From assembly GCA_023411795.1 (NCBI GenBank), contig JAEYOK010000027.1, positions 1 through 64,000 of the forward strand: DNA of 64,000 nt, read 5' to 3'. Below are positions 24,258 to 33,741 of this stretch, one piece after another. Numbering within the stretch: the first letter of the stretch is position 1; each line of letters opens with the position of its first letter. The notes under the pieces were generated by a model. The model was not told the DNA's origin. It saw only the letters and a program-made list of their open reading frames with translations, and ran no database searches. A program made the position numbers and the translations under genes. This DNA comes from Bacillota bacterium (GTDB lineage Bacteria; Bacillota; Clostridia; DSM-8532).

Positions 24258-25508
24258 TTCGACCGTCTTACTTATGGGCTGATATTTATCTTGATAAAGC
24301 TCTTCTACTACACCATCAATTGTCCGATAAACATGAACTGTATAGCCCGGAACGCCTTCAGAAACAACCCTGGTTTCATTAGGAGAAAGAGACCGGTTAA
24401 CAATAGTGATTACCGTAGGTGGTACTTCATCTTTTTTCTCTACCGAAAGTGTTCCCGTTTTAATCTCATCTAAAGAGGCTATATAGACTTTAAATAAGTC
24501 CTCTTTTACTTCGATAAGCACCATTAAGGGCTTCCCGGTATCGTTCTTCATTACAAGATCTGAACCTTCGCTCTCAATAACGGCCTCAAGACCGGGTTGA
24601 GAATAGGATACAGGCATTTTTGCAGGAATTCTGTTGGTGAAATTTATCCCGACAACTGGTAATGCAGCTTGATAAAGGGCTGTTGCAATACGATTCAATA
24701 AATCCTTTTCAACATCACCCGTGAACTTAGAAAAATCTAAAACAGATCTTAGGCTTAACTCCCTGCCATTGTCCACAATTACTCCCTGTAACCCTGAAGT
24801 ATAATTTCCAACCATTTCAATTAATTTCGAATCAATACTAACGGACCCAATAGATATAATTGTTGTATAGGGCTCACTATTTTCATCTTGCGCGATCTTT
24901 ACAAATACTTCCTGCGAATCGCTATATAATTGTAGTGATGCATTTTCTGTAAACAGCATCCCCTTAAGCTTTTGCTCCAAATATGAATAGTCAACCTTAA
25001 TCCCTGGTATTCCGGAAGTCTTGACCAAAACGCCATCCACAACTTTATAGCTTTCGGCTATGGATTCCTTTTCATAATGGGAAAAAAGCTCTTCACATTT
25101 TTTTAACAGCTTACCTGAGTTATATGTGAATACGGGTATTAGTTCTGTGGCTTCTCCGGAATCGGACAACAGCTTTTCCAAACTATTCTTTGGTATATTA
25201 TTATTTAAAGCCCCAATTGTTTTCTGGATATCCACTTTGACATCAATATCTGAATATGAGATAGTGAAAGGGGTTCCATCTATTTCTATGGTCAGTATCC
25301 CATTTTTTATCTGTTCTTTATAATAATCCGAAACTATTCCTTCAGCTTCCGCGGGACTAAGACCATCCAGTGAAATATCACCGACATTTGTATTAATAAT
25401 CTCAGGCCCGGTTTTCGAGGCTGAAAGAAGCAGTAATCCGGCACCGGTTCCTGATATGGTTTGAACAATAATTAATAAAATCCAAATATAATTCTTAATA
25501 TGCTTCAT
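24222..25508 (-). CDS. VanW-family protein with G5-like domain
   Basis: This is a 428 aa envelope protein. Residues 7-30 form a signal or anchor helix (YIWILLIIVQTISGTGAGLL). Residues 40-160 contain a peptidoglycan-binding-like region (DISLDGLSPAEAEGIVSDYY, core SLDGLSPAEAE) and about 200-330 the VanW domain, somewhat degenerate. Residues 355-410 look like a G5-type domain (LSPNETRVVSEGVPGYTVHVY, core RVVSEGVPGYTVHVYR). A Pro/Thr/Ser tail ends the protein and is repeated downstream of the stop codon. Such proteins are thought to sit at the cell wall, but their reaction is not established. It is apparently a single-gene unit. Confidence 0.9.
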   Translation of the reverse strand: MKHIKNYIWILLIIVQTISGTGAGLLLLSASKTGPEIINTNVGDISLDGLSPAEAEGIVSDYYKEQIKNGILTIEIDGTPFTISYSDIDVKVDIQKTIGALNNNIPKNSLEKLLSDSGEATELIPVFTYNSGKLLKKCEELFSHYEKESIAESYKVVDGVLVKTSGIPGIKVDYSYLEQKLKGMLFTENASLQLYSDSQEVFVKIAQDENSEPYTTIISIGSVSIDSKLIEMVGNYTSGLQGVIVDNGRELSLRSVLDFSKFTGDVEKDLLNRIATALYQAALPVVGINFTNRIPAKMPVSYSQPGLEAVIESEGSDLVMKNDTGKPLMVLIEVKEDLFKVYIASLDEIKTGTLSVEKKDEVPPTVITIVNRSLSPNETRVVSEGVPGYTVHVYRTIDGVVEELYQDKYQPISKTVESGEKPTTPSSK

Positions 25509-25552
25509 CGTTTATTTCAACTCCCATAAAAATACATGACATGATATGAGAA

Positions 25553-25576
25553 ACGGGTCAGGATTTCCTGACCCGT
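25553..25576 (-). terminator. Terminator of the PRC-barrel gene
   Basis: ACGGGTCAGG-ATTT-CCTGACCCGT, perfect 10-bp arms, followed by TTTCTCAT on the minus strand, seven bases after the stop codon of the gene at 25583. Confidence 0.75.
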
Positions 25577-25582
25577 CCTTCT

Positions 25583-26557
25583 CTATTCTTCATAATTCAT
25601 AACCAGTTCAATTAGTTTACCTTCGGCTTTAACGTCATTTATCATTTGCTCGGTTATTATTTCACCGCTACTTACTATAATTCCGCCTGAGGAGTTATAG
25701 ATGGCCTTAGTAACCTTCTTCCCCACCAGATATTGCCTTTGGCGCTGCTCAAAAAGTTCTGCGGCGCTCAAATGGGTTTCCTCTTTCTGTTCAGTTTCTA
25801 CAGACGCTTCCGGTAATATCTCATAACTTGGTTCGTATGTAATCTCTTGCTCATTGGTTTCAAATGGTATTTGTAAGCTACTGTCTAAATTAAGATTTTC
25901 TATTTCTAAATCTTCTTCATTTTCAACCTTTAGTTCTTCACTTACAATTTCAGGCTGCTCTACCAATATCGGCTCAGATAATACTGCTTCAAAGGATGAA
26001 ACCTGAATATCTAAACTAGAATTTTTTTTTTCGTCTATTGGCTCTGAAGTTATATCACTAGGAGTCTCAATAAGCTGATCAATGAAGTCGTCCTGTACCA
26101 CCAGTAGGTTCTTACCAAAGGTAATTATACTGCTTCTGGGGATAATTCCTGATTTTATCCCCTTATTGGCGGGAACAAATTCAACCCCTGTAATATTGTA
26201 GGTATCCTGTTCATTTACAAAAATATCCCCCGTTTCACCTAAAAGGCTTCCTTTCCTGGTTAAAACGCGAGTACCCTGAACAGTAATGTTCTTCTGCATG
26301 AGTTCGATAGCTGCTGGAATCTTAACTATGTCACTGATATCATCTGGCTGTTGAATAGTTAATGCATATTCTCCTATTCCTAACACTCTTTCTGCAGGAA
26401 TCACGCCTCCTGCAAGTGACCTAATGCCACTATCAATGACAAAGAAGTCAATCGTACCTTTTGATGCATTAATGATGATATTTTTGACCTTTCCAATCTC
26501 ATTGCCGTCAAAAATGCTCACCACCGGCAAGCCGATAATCTGCTGAGCAGTTTTCAT
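25583..26557 (-). CDS. PRC-barrel domain protein
   Basis: This is a 324 aa cytosolic protein. Residues 1-78 are a PRC-barrel (TAQQIIGLPVVSIFDGNEIG, core GLPVVSIFDGNEIGKV) and about 88-165 a second PRC-like unit (LTRKGSLLGETGDIFVN). Residues 170-265 are acidic and low in complexity. The C-terminal 50 residues (QRQYLVGKKVTKAIYNSSGG) form a short separate module with GEIITEQMINDVKAEGKLIE. PRC-barrels act as protein- or RNA-binding platforms; YlmC-type members occur in sporulation and cell division, but no specific function can be assigned. It is followed by a terminator and preceded by its own leader. Confidence 0.88.
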   Translation of the reverse strand: MKTAQQIIGLPVVSIFDGNEIGKVKNIIINASKGTIDFFVIDSGIRSLAGGVIPAERVLGIGEYALTIQQPDDISDIVKIPAAIELMQKNITVQGTRVLTRKGSLLGETGDIFVNEQDTYNITGVEFVPANKGIKSGIIPRSSIITFGKNLLVVQDDFIDQLIETPSDITSEPIDEKKNSSLDIQVSSFEAVLSEPILVEQPEIVSEELKVENEEDLEIENLNLDSSLQIPFETNEQEITYEPSYEILPEASVETEQKEETHLSAAELFEQRQRQYLVGKKVTKAIYNSSGGIIVSSGEIITEQMINDVKAEGKLIELVMNYEE

Positions 26558-26586
26558 CCTCAGCTACCCCCTTATATGGATATAAT

Positions 26587-26610
26587 TTATTGAGCTAAAT
26601 GTCTCAATAA
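26587..26610. promoter_or_regulatory. Inverted repeat upstream of the PRC-barrel gene
   Basis: TTATTGAG / CTCAATAA, perfect 8-bp arms around 8 bases, about 30-50 bases ahead of the PRC-barrel start. It may be an operator or a terminator for the gene at 26682. Confidence 0.45.
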
Positions 26611-26681
26611 GGAATGATGATAGATTTAGTATAATAATATCAGTTTAATTTCTTAATATCAATGATTTGTCACCAATTTAT

Positions 26682-27494
26682 TTAAAGATTTCTCAAAATA
26701 TCTTCTTTTATTTCTAAATTTAACAAATCGCACCGGGTAGATTCTAGAATCTTGTTGATCAATTCAGGTTGATTAGTCTTTTTATAAAGGGCGCATAGAT
26801 CAAGAATTATTAAGAATCGAAGATCATCTTCAGGGTTCATAATCAATGCTGTCTCATAATAGGAAATCGCCCCGTAGAAATTTCGCTGGTTCTTCAATTC
26901 AAAGGCTCTATCCAGAAGCAACACTATATCTGATTGATCGTTATTATTTTCACTGAATATACCTGAGAGTTCCCGTTTCTCCGGTTCTTTAGGCTGAGCC
27001 TCGGGCATATCTTTAGTTACATTTGAGGTTTCAATCTCTTCAATAATAGCGGTTTCATTTATTGTCGCAGGATCACCTGTGTCCGGATTCTCAGAGATCA
27101 GTACTTCGACATTTTCATGAATTGCTGCAGATTGAGCTGAACTTTCTATCATCTGCTCGATTAGACTTTCCTTATTTTCACCCGATTGGTCCATACCCTC
27201 TAACGAATACTTCTTTATCAGCGGCTGTAATAGGAGGAAAATAGCAGATGCTATGCAAAATATCACTATGAGCGAAACAACTAAAGACCCGGTGGTAGAA
27301 AAAGACAGCCCCTCTAGTAAACGCTTTGCCAACAACGGAGCAGTTACCGCACAAATAATAGAAAGAGCTGTACAAACTACAAGATTAAATATATTTTTCT
27401 TGTTGACTTGATTACTCTTTTTCATAATGTAAAACATGACAAGACTCGTCACAAATATAGTTCCACTAGTAATTAAGCAATAATGAAAATACAT
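26682..27494 (-). CDS. Membrane protein with TPR-like C-terminal region
   Basis: I do not recognise a named family. The 270 aa product has three or four membrane helices in residues 5-105 (LITSGTIFVTSLVMFYIM, FNLVVCTALSIICAVTAPL, LVVSLIVIFCIASAIFLLL), an acidic linker to about 180, and a C-terminal region with TPR character (FELKNQRNFYGAISYYETAL, then NPEDDLRFLIILDLCALYKKT). It looks like a membrane-tethered scaffold. The start is uncertain: I use the ATG at 27494; an in-frame TTG or GTG two to four codons earlier is possible because GGAG lies just upstream. It lies between the PRC-barrel gene and cwlD on the same strand. Confidence 0.75.
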   Translation of the reverse strand: MYFHYCLITSGTIFVTSLVMFYIMKKSNQVNKKNIFNLVVCTALSIICAVTAPLLAKRLLEGLSFSTTGSLVVSLIVIFCIASAIFLLLQPLIKKYSLEGMDQSGENKESLIEQMIESSAQSAAIHENVEVLISENPDTGDPATINETAIIEEIETSNVTKDMPEAQPKEPEKRELSGIFSENNNDQSDIVLLLDRAFELKNQRNFYGAISYYETALIMNPEDDLRFLIILDLCALYKKTNQPELINKILESTRCDLLNLEIKEDILRNL

Positions 27495-27562
27495 AATCAA
27501 GTACACTCCATCTTTAGTAAAATTATAATCTAGTATTTATATCGGATATTTATATTTATAGA

Positions 27563-28279
27563 TTACTGTTTTGCGAAAAAATCATCTATTCCCTGCTTAA
27601 TACCCTTGGCGATAAGCTCCTGGTATTCCAAAGTTTTCAGCTTGGCTTCCTCCTGACTATTTGAAAAAAATCCACATTCTACCAGTGCTGTGGGCACTTT
27701 CAAATTTCTGAATATCATTATACGTTCTTTTTTAAGTAATGCCACCCGCTTATTTGTCGGATCTACCACAGATATCATAGCATTTTGGATAGTTTTTGCC
27801 AATCTCTCACTGTCAGTGGATGAGGGTGGATAAAAAGTTTGTGCACCATAGGATTTTACATCTGAAAAACCGTTCATATGAATGCTGACAACTATATCAG
27901 CCCCACTTTCATCTATGAACTTCTTCCTGTTGCTGAGATCATGCTTTCGTTTCTGGTATATATCCTTAGTCCCCTCAGGATAATTTAGTATATCCTCTGT
28001 TCGTGTCATGTGAACAGTATAGCCATCCTGCTCCAGGTAATCTTTCAACAGCTGTGCAATCCGTAAATTGAGATCTTTTTCGGCCAGGCTGGAATAATTA
28101 CTCACAACACCGGGGTCTTCTCCTCCGTGACCGGCATCCACCACCACGATTGGACCATTTTTTTCTTTACTTGTTTCGGTTATGGGGTTTGCCCCTCCGT
28201 CAATACTAAATATTGCTATAGATAAAAACAGTATAAGAAGTATAAGTACAGCATTTTTCCTTTTAACTAAAACTATCAT
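27563..28279 (-). CDS. cwlD: N-acetylmuramoyl-L-alanine amidase CwlD
   Basis: This is a zinc amidase of 238 aa that removes peptide side chains so that muramic lactam can form in spore cortex. Residues 8-27 are a signal or anchor helix. The amidase_3 domain begins at IVVVDAGHGGEDPG; zinc ligands are His51, Glu67 (SSLAEKDLN) and His134 (VVSIHMNGF), and Glu201 (TALVECGFFSN) is catalytic. The FYPPSSTDSERLAKTIQ segment is typical of CwlD rather than of the larger vegetative amidases. GGGAT precedes the ATG weakly. It is one of two spore-wall enzymes in this window (with SleB). Confidence 0.93.
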   Translation of the reverse strand: MIVLVKRKNAVLILLILFLSIAIFSIDGGANPITETSKEKNGPIVVVDAGHGGEDPGVVSNYSSLAEKDLNLRIAQLLKDYLEQDGYTVHMTRTEDILNYPEGTKDIYQKRKHDLSNRKKFIDESGADIVVSIHMNGFSDVKSYGAQTFYPPSSTDSERLAKTIQNAMISVVDPTNKRVALLKKERIMIFRNLKVPTALVECGFFSNSQEEAKLKTLEYQELIAKGIKQGIDDFFAKQ

Positions 28280-28367
28280 GTGTTATCCCATCCCCATGTG
28301 TATCTTTGTACTAAGATATTCAAGGGGGGGTTGGCCATATCACAAAAAAACGTGCATGTCTCCTTTA

Positions 28368-28925
28368 TCATTTTACATTTTTATTTTTTGCCTTCTTTTT
28401 CATGCCAAGCTTATCTCTAATGAAGTTCAAAAAGTAAAAATCCTTGTACCCTGCAAAATAACCCAATCCTGCAATAATAATAATCAGGATACAGGAAATT
28501 ATATAGTGAATCGGTTCGTCTCCCAAAAACTTTGAAAACCAATACAGAGGCCCTCCAAATCCTTGGTAAAGCCTTCTTTTAAATGTCAGAAAATCTTCGG
28601 GTACTTTTAGCATCAAAAGTATTACTTGAAACAGAGTCAAGGGGATTATACCAATAATGCCATAAAAAATTCCTTTATACGCAGGAGGATTAATGTTGTA
28701 TTGAGGCCTTTTCTCTTTAAGTGCTATAACACGCATCTCTACATAGACAGTGTAAAATAGAAACAAGAAAATTAAAAATGAAAATATTGTAAGAGCATTT
28801 TCCATACCGTCTTTTGCAATTGTAATAATAGGCAATGTAAATATAAGAAACAAAATAAGAGTTAGAATATAACCGGTTGTTACCTTAAGCCCTCTTAATA
28901 GCTGTGATATTATGCGATTATCCAT
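28368..28925 (-). CDS. Four-helix membrane protein of unknown function
   Basis: This 185 aa product has four clear membrane helices (GYILTLILFLIFTLPIITIA, ALTIFSFLIFLFLFYTVYV, GIIGIIPLTLFQVILLML, IISCILIIIIAGLGYFAGY) and a basic C-terminal tail (KLGMKKKAKNKNVK). No family motif is recognised. I chose the ATG at 28925, eight bases after AAGGA, over one three codons earlier that touches this site. It is upstream of cwlD on the same strand with an 88-base gap containing a G7 run, so co-transcription is uncertain. Confidence 0.8.
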   Translation of the reverse strand: MDNRIISQLLRGLKVTTGYILTLILFLIFTLPIITIAKDGMENALTIFSFLIFLFLFYTVYVEMRVIALKEKRPQYNINPPAYKGIFYGIIGIIPLTLFQVILLMLKVPEDFLTFKRRLYQGFGGPLYWFSKFLGDEPIHYIISCILIIIIAGLGYFAGYKDFYFLNFIRDKLGMKKKAKNKNVK

Positions 28926-29035
28926 ACCTACCATCCTTTTACTTGTTCTATATTACTTGTTTGCTCTTCTCTAAAGTATCAAATGGTTACACTTTTGTAC
29001 AGGTTAATATTATTCGATAGATGGCGCAGAACCAG

Positions 29036-29066
29036 AAAAAACCGCCGGTTTAATGCCGACGGTTTT
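29036..29066 (-). terminator. Terminator of the bactofilin-like gene
   Basis: ACCGTCGG-CATTAAA-CCGGCGGT hairpin (one mismatch) with TTTTTT following on the minus strand, about 18 bases after the stop codon at 29084. Confidence 0.88.
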
Positions 29067-29083
29067 AATTATAAGTTTAGATC

Positions 29084-30340
29084 CTACATCTCTGGGTTTT
29101 CAAAGGAATTCATCACAAATTCCTCATTTTCGGCCTCTTTGTTGGCTGATTTGCAGACTTCATAAACAGATCTAACAAGGGCTCCTGTTCCAAAAATCCA
29201 AATTGCAATATTTAGAATAAACGATACTATACCCACGATGCTTGAAATAGCTTGAATGTTCGAAAGAAAATCTAGAATTATCTTTATAACAGAAATGGAT
29301 GCAAAACCTATAGCCAAACGAGTGGGAACGCTTAAATTTCTGTTAGATATCACGCTTCCGAGCCACATGGAAACCGGTATATCAGCAAATATGATAGTCA
29401 ATACTGTTACAAAAATCAATACCAGGCCACCAAAAAAGGCTACAGACCCATTAATTATGAACAGTGCCAATATGAAAAATAGTATTAAGGCAAGACCTCC
29501 GGCTACAAGGCTTCCAAGTGTAGCTATACCTATTCCGGCTGAGTTAAGGGGCTTTGCTCCGATAAAGTCACCCGAGCGGACAAAGAATCTCGGGAAAAGC
29601 TTATATATGAGCAATGCAAATAAGTAATAGACCAGTAAAGTAAATATTTTTTTAATGAAGCTCCATAGAGAAAAAGATGGTTGATTTTTTGTATTATTCA
29701 CCGGCTCTATTTTAATGAACGAGTAGCTACCTACTTGAACATCATCCGGAACCTCAAACTTCGTAATTCCCTCATATGTGAGTTTTCCCTTAATTATTGT
29801 CCCGGGAAGAAGCTTAAGGGATGTGCCTTCATTCATATCATTTATTGTTACATCCCCTTCATATATACCTCCAAGGGTGACATTACTGGCATGTATGCTT
29901 GTATTTCCCAATACTCGTCCCGAAGCATTAACAATACCACCTAAATAATATGCATTACGTTTGATAACAGTATTTTCCCCTATTGTAACAGTAGAGCCAA
30001 AAACCATTGCGTTTCGCTCGATGCTACAGTTAACTCTTGCCTCAGCAGCTCCTACTCGTAGACTTCCGCCGATTTTGCCACTAACGTTTATTTGACTGGC
30101 ACCGGCTATCAAATCGCCTTCAACCTCGCCAGTATTTGTGAGAGTCTGGACTCCGGCTATAAAATCACCCAGGATAACTCCATCATTTGTTATTGATACC
30201 CCACCTGCTATGACATCTCCTTCACGGGTTTGACCCGCTCTTATAATAGGGTTATCCTCTGCCGCTAAAGCTATAACTGTGCCGCCTAGCAGAACAACAG
30301 CCAGTAATGAACAAATTAATACCTTCCAATGTTTCTTCAT
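29084..30340 (-). CDS. Bactofilin-like beta-helix protein with membrane domain
   Basis: This is a 418 aa protein. Residues 6-27 form a signal peptide or anchor (VLICSLLAVVLLGGTVIALA). Residues 35-175 are a repetitive polymer-forming beta-helix (units such as GVILGDFIAGVQTLTNTGEV and GNTSIHASNVTLGGIYEGDV), like bactofilins. Residues 230-400 hold four or five membrane helices. This combination occurs in Firmicutes downstream of ECF sigma/anti-sigma pairs, and its role is not established; an envelope scaffold is a reasonable guess. It starts two bases after the anti-sigma gene ends, so sigma, anti-sigma and this protein form one operon, probably regulated by that sigma factor. Confidence 0.9.
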   Translation of the reverse strand: MKKHWKVLICSLLAVVLLGGTVIALAAEDNPIIRAGQTREGDVIAGGVSITNDGVILGDFIAGVQTLTNTGEVEGDLIAGASQINVSGKIGGSLRVGAAEARVNCSIERNAMVFGSTVTIGENTVIKRNAYYLGGIVNASGRVLGNTSIHASNVTLGGIYEGDVTINDMNEGTSLKLLPGTIIKGKLTYEGITKFEVPDDVQVGSYSFIKIEPVNNTKNQPSFSLWSFIKKIFTLLVYYLFALLIYKLFPRFFVRSGDFIGAKPLNSAGIGIATLGSLVAGGLALILFFILALFIINGSVAFFGGLVLIFVTVLTIIFADIPVSMWLGSVISNRNLSVPTRLAIGFASISVIKIILDFLSNIQAISSIVGIVSFILNIAIWIFGTGALVRSVYEVCKSANKEAENEEFVMNSFENPEM

Positions 30341-30342
30341 CT

Positions 30343-30882
30343 TTAACCCTCCTGAATCTCAGTTTCTGAACAACGCCTTTTACGCGCTTTCTGAATAACA
30401 GATATTAAACTTAATACTCCGATTATTGAACCGGATACCACAATAACAATAATTGCCGGTCTTAATAAGAATGAATCCCAAAATCTTAGGAAAGCAGTTA
30501 ATACGGCTGTAGATGTATTATAAGCTGCCGACATTCCTTTATAAATCTCGCCTATAAATGACGCTATACCGGTCTCAAAAATTTTCTCCATCCAGAAAAT
30601 AATAATTGATATAAAAATAATAAGGTTTACTATCACATAGGGAATTATAAAATCCTTCTCTTTTTCTACAGCATCCAACCTTGCCATGACTTTTTTCTCG
30701 ATATCCGAGGGGGCCTTTTCATTTAGGTTATCCATCACCAAGAAAGCTTCGTTAAGTGATTCAAACTTCTCTTTGCAAACGTTGCATTTATTAAGATGGA
30801 CATTCAGCTTTTCATGCAAAAATGGTTTTAAATCACTATCAAGATGCTTCATCATCAAGTTCCATGCCTGTCTGCAATTCAT
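30343..30882 (-). CDS. Anti-sigma factor with zinc-finger domain
   Basis: This is a 179 aa predicted anti-sigma factor. The N-terminal 45 residues are a zf-HC2 (ZAS) domain with the HxxxCxxC motif HLNKCNVC. Two membrane helices follow (YVIVNLIIFISIIIFWMEK and AIIVIVVSGSIIGVLSLISV). It would hold the ECF sigma factor at the membrane until an unknown envelope signal arrives. It overlaps the sigma gene by four bases (ATGA), the usual arrangement for such pairs. Confidence 0.93.
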   Translation of the reverse strand: MNCRQAWNLMMKHLDSDLKPFLHEKLNVHLNKCNVCKEKFESLNEAFLVMDNLNEKAPSDIEKKVMARLDAVEKEKDFIIPYVIVNLIIFISIIIFWMEKIFETGIASFIGEIYKGMSAAYNTSTAVLTAFLRFWDSFLLRPAIIVIVVSGSIIGVLSLISVIQKARKRRCSETEIQEG

Positions 30883-31445
30883 ATGGCTTCCTCCTTCTCA
30901 TCTGACTTTTTTTGATAAGCGCTCAGCTTCTCTGCAAGGATTTTTCTCGCTCTGTAAATTCTGTTTTTGACAATACTCATAGGATGTCCCGTAATCTTAC
31001 ATATCTCATCATAACTCATGTAATGTTGATGGTATAACTGTATAACTGTCCGGTAAATCTCAGGAAGACTGCTTATTGCTTCTCTGACATCTCTGCATTT
31101 CTCAGTTTGCAACGTGAAAGCCTCAGGGTTATCCTCCTCAGATACTAACATTTCCATCTCATCCTCATTCCAAGATGATGATTTCTTGCTTTTCTGATTC
31201 AAATTGATGCAATGGTTTATAGTAATTTTTGCTATCCAGGCTTTAAAACTGAGCTCCGGATTAAATCTGGATAGATTTGCCCAAACTTTCAAAAAAACAT
31301 CCTGAGTGACGTCAGCAGCTTCTTCCTTATTTCTTAGGTTGTTCAATGCTATACTGAATACCAGATTTTTATACTTGGTAACCAAACCTTCAAAAGCTTC
31401 CTTATTACCTGTTAAGCATTTTCTGATTTGGACAAAGTCCTCCAT
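30879..31445 (-). CDS. RNA polymerase sigma factor, ECF type
   Basis: This is a 188 aa ECF sigma factor. Region 2 covers about residues 15-80 (EAADVTQDVFLKVWANLSRF, core DVTQDVFLKVW) and region 4 about 118-170 (ISSLPEIYRTVIQLYHQHYM, core LPEIYRTVIQLYHQ, then ICKITGHPMSIVKNRIYRAR). An acidic linker joins them. AGGAGG stands well ahead of the ATG. With the overlapping zinc-finger anti-sigma gene and the bactofilin-like gene it forms an operon. The set of promoters it reads is unknown; an own-type promoter upstream (31446-31502) could not be identified. Confidence 0.95.
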   Translation of the reverse strand: MEDFVQIRKCLTGNKEAFEGLVTKYKNLVFSIALNNLRNKEEAADVTQDVFLKVWANLSRFNPELSFKAWIAKITINHCINLNQKSKKSSSWNEDEMEMLVSEEDNPEAFTLQTEKCRDVREAISSLPEIYRTVIQLYHQHYMSYDEICKITGHPMSIVKNRIYRARKILAEKLSAYQKKSDEKEEAI

Positions 31446-31502
31446 CAGTTCAACCTCCTGTTTACATGGAACAATACAGCCGAGCTTTATAAATGTCTGA
31501 TA

Positions 31503-33677
31503 TTAAAACAAGCCTATTTGAATATTCTCTTTATCTTCTTCCTTAAGATAACACCCGATGGCAGGAATATTGGCCTTATAGTAATCCGGATTAGTTATTT
31601 TAGCCTGGTCTAACGGGACTATCCTGATTAATACACTACCCTTTTTGGATTTAAGAACGGTTACTCCCTGAGAATCACGAGTGGTTTTAGGATTTATTTG
31701 AGATGTGTTAAAAACTAGTACCTTATCAATACTGCTAAATGAAACAAAATCCATATCATTTTCCAAGTAGAATAAATCCACTAATTTTGAGTCAGCGTTA
31801 TATGCATTTGAAAGCTTTTTCCGGTTTGTTTTAGTCTCATAGCTGGAAACCGGTATTTTAGCCATCTTGCCGTTTTCATACGCGAAAAGCAGGTGTCCTC
31901 CATAATTATCGGTAGCATGCATCTTAATAATTTTTTCACCCGCTTCAAGGCTTAAAATATTATTAAGATAATCTCCTAACTGGCTGGCCTTGCTATCTGA
32001 AAGCTCATGAATCTTAACCTTATAAACGACATGTTTATTGGAGAACAAAAGCAGATCAGCCTTGTTCCTTGTCTCAGATTCCTGAACAATATAGTCCTCA
32101 TCCTTAAGCTTATGGTCCCCTGAGGAACGTAAAGAAACAAGTGATATCTTTTTAATATATCCCTGATCGGTGAGAAACAGTCTTACATTATAGTCCTCAA
32201 TAAGGTTCTCCGGCGTTATTTCCTCAACGTATTCATCGCTAATAATTTCAGTTCTTCTATCCTGCCCGTATTTTTTGGAAATATCGCTAAGCTGGCTGCA
32301 TATGATATCCAGAACTCTGGCATCATGCGCGACTATATCCTTAAGATCTTCAATTTCATTCTTAAGCTTCTCGATATCGGAAGTCTGTTTTAGTATATAT
32401 TCCCTGTTTAAATTCCTTAGCTTGATTTCAGCAATAAACTCAGCCTGAGTATTATCTATTCCAAAGCCCTTCATTAAGTTTGGGACGACCTGAGAATCTT
32501 GGTCGGTATTACGAATAATTCGAAGAGCTTTATCGATATCCAGAAGAATCTTGGCTAAACCGTTTAACAGGTGAAGAGCATCACTCTTCTTCTTAATGTC
32601 AAACTCTGATTTTCTCCTTATACAATCCATACGGAATTGAATCCAATGGTCAAGAATGGAAAGGACACCTAAAACCATTGGCTTCTGACCAATAAGAATA
32701 TTAAAATTACAACCAAAGCTATCCTGAAGAGGAGTAAACTTAAAGAGCTTATTCATTATATCATCTGGATCGCTGTTTCTCTTTATATCGATTGTTATCT
32801 TCAGTCCTTCAAGATCGGTTTCATCCCGCACATCGGTTATATCTTTCATCTTACCGGTCTTTATAATACTTGCGATAGCTTCAATAATTGCCTCTGATGA
32901 AGTGGTATATGGAATCTCATATACATCTATACAGCTATTTTGCTTGTCAAATCGGTACTTTGCACGGACCCTAAACGAGCCTCTGCCTGTAGCATAAATC
33001 TTCCGCATCTCTTGTTCATTTAAAATTAACTGGCCTCCGGTTGAAAAATCAGGAGCCTTTAAATAACGCATTAAATCAATATCATCATTTTTTATGTAAG
33101 AGATAGTTGCTTCGCAGACCTCTCTTAAATTAAAACTACAAAAATTGCTGGCCATACCGACAGCTATGCCCTGATTAGGGTTAACCAGAATATTAGGAAA
33201 TACAGATGGAAGAAGCACGGGCTCTTTCATGGTCCCATCATAGTTATCAATAAAATCTACATTGTCTTTATCTATGTCCCTGAAAAGCTCCTCACTTATT
33301 GGAGAAAGTTTAGCCTCTGTATAACGAGGTGCGGCAAATCTCATATCACGCGAATATACCTTGCCGAAATTACCCTTTGACTCAACTAATGGATGTAAAA
33401 GAGCCATATTCCCCGTTGTCAACCGCACCATGGTTTCATATATTGCCATGTCTCCATGGGGATTGAGTTTCATGGTCTGTCCCACTACATTGGCCGATTT
33501 TGTCTTCTGGCCTTTTAATAGTCCCATCTTATACATGGTATACAATAGCTTTCGATGGGAAGGCTTCAATCCGTCAATTTCTGGAATAGCGCGGGATACA
33601 ATTACACTCATTGCATAGGGCATATAATTTACTTTCAGTGTATCCACAATTTTTTGCTCGATATGTTTATTGTCCAT
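31503..33677 (-). CDS. parC: Type IIA topoisomerase subunit A, ParC-like
   Basis: This is the DNA-cleaving subunit of a type IIA topoisomerase, 724 aa. The active-site Tyr119 lies in RDMRFAAPRYTEAKLS, with the conserved Arg before it. The winged-helix opening is LKPSHRKLLYTMYKMGLLKG (core KPSHRKLLYTM), and the C-terminal part (about 480-720) is a six-bladed pinwheel-like domain. No GyrA box (QRRGGKG-like) is present, which argues for topoisomerase IV over gyrase. The catalytic loop is more divergent than in canonical ParC. AGGAGG precedes the ATG. The parE-like partner lies upstream, with a structured 124-bp element between them. Confidence 0.9.
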   Translation of the reverse strand: MDNKHIEQKIVDTLKVNYMPYAMSVIVSRAIPEIDGLKPSHRKLLYTMYKMGLLKGQKTKSANVVGQTMKLNPHGDMAIYETMVRLTTGNMALLHPLVESKGNFGKVYSRDMRFAAPRYTEAKLSPISEELFRDIDKDNVDFIDNYDGTMKEPVLLPSVFPNILVNPNQGIAVGMASNFCSFNLREVCEATISYIKNDDIDLMRYLKAPDFSTGGQLILNEQEMRKIYATGRGSFRVRAKYRFDKQNSCIDVYEIPYTTSSEAIIEAIASIIKTGKMKDITDVRDETDLEGLKITIDIKRNSDPDDIMNKLFKFTPLQDSFGCNFNILIGQKPMVLGVLSILDHWIQFRMDCIRRKSEFDIKKKSDALHLLNGLAKILLDIDKALRIIRNTDQDSQVVPNLMKGFGIDNTQAEFIAEIKLRNLNREYILKQTSDIEKLKNEIEDLKDIVAHDARVLDIICSQLSDISKKYGQDRRTEIISDEYVEEITPENLIEDYNVRLFLTDQGYIKKISLVSLRSSGDHKLKDEDYIVQESETRNKADLLLFSNKHVVYKVKIHELSDSKASQLGDYLNNILSLEAGEKIIKMHATDNYGGHLLFAYENGKMAKIPVSSYETKTNRKKLSNAYNADSKLVDLFYLENDMDFVSFSSIDKVLVFNTSQINPKTTRDSQGVTVLKSKKGSVLIRIVPLDQAKITNPDYYKANIPAIGCYLKEEDKENIQIGLF

Positions 33678-33741
33678 AGAAATCCTCCTGTAGGTATTGA
33701 AACGGGGGGGAATGCTGTGCGAAAACTATCATTTACTATAT

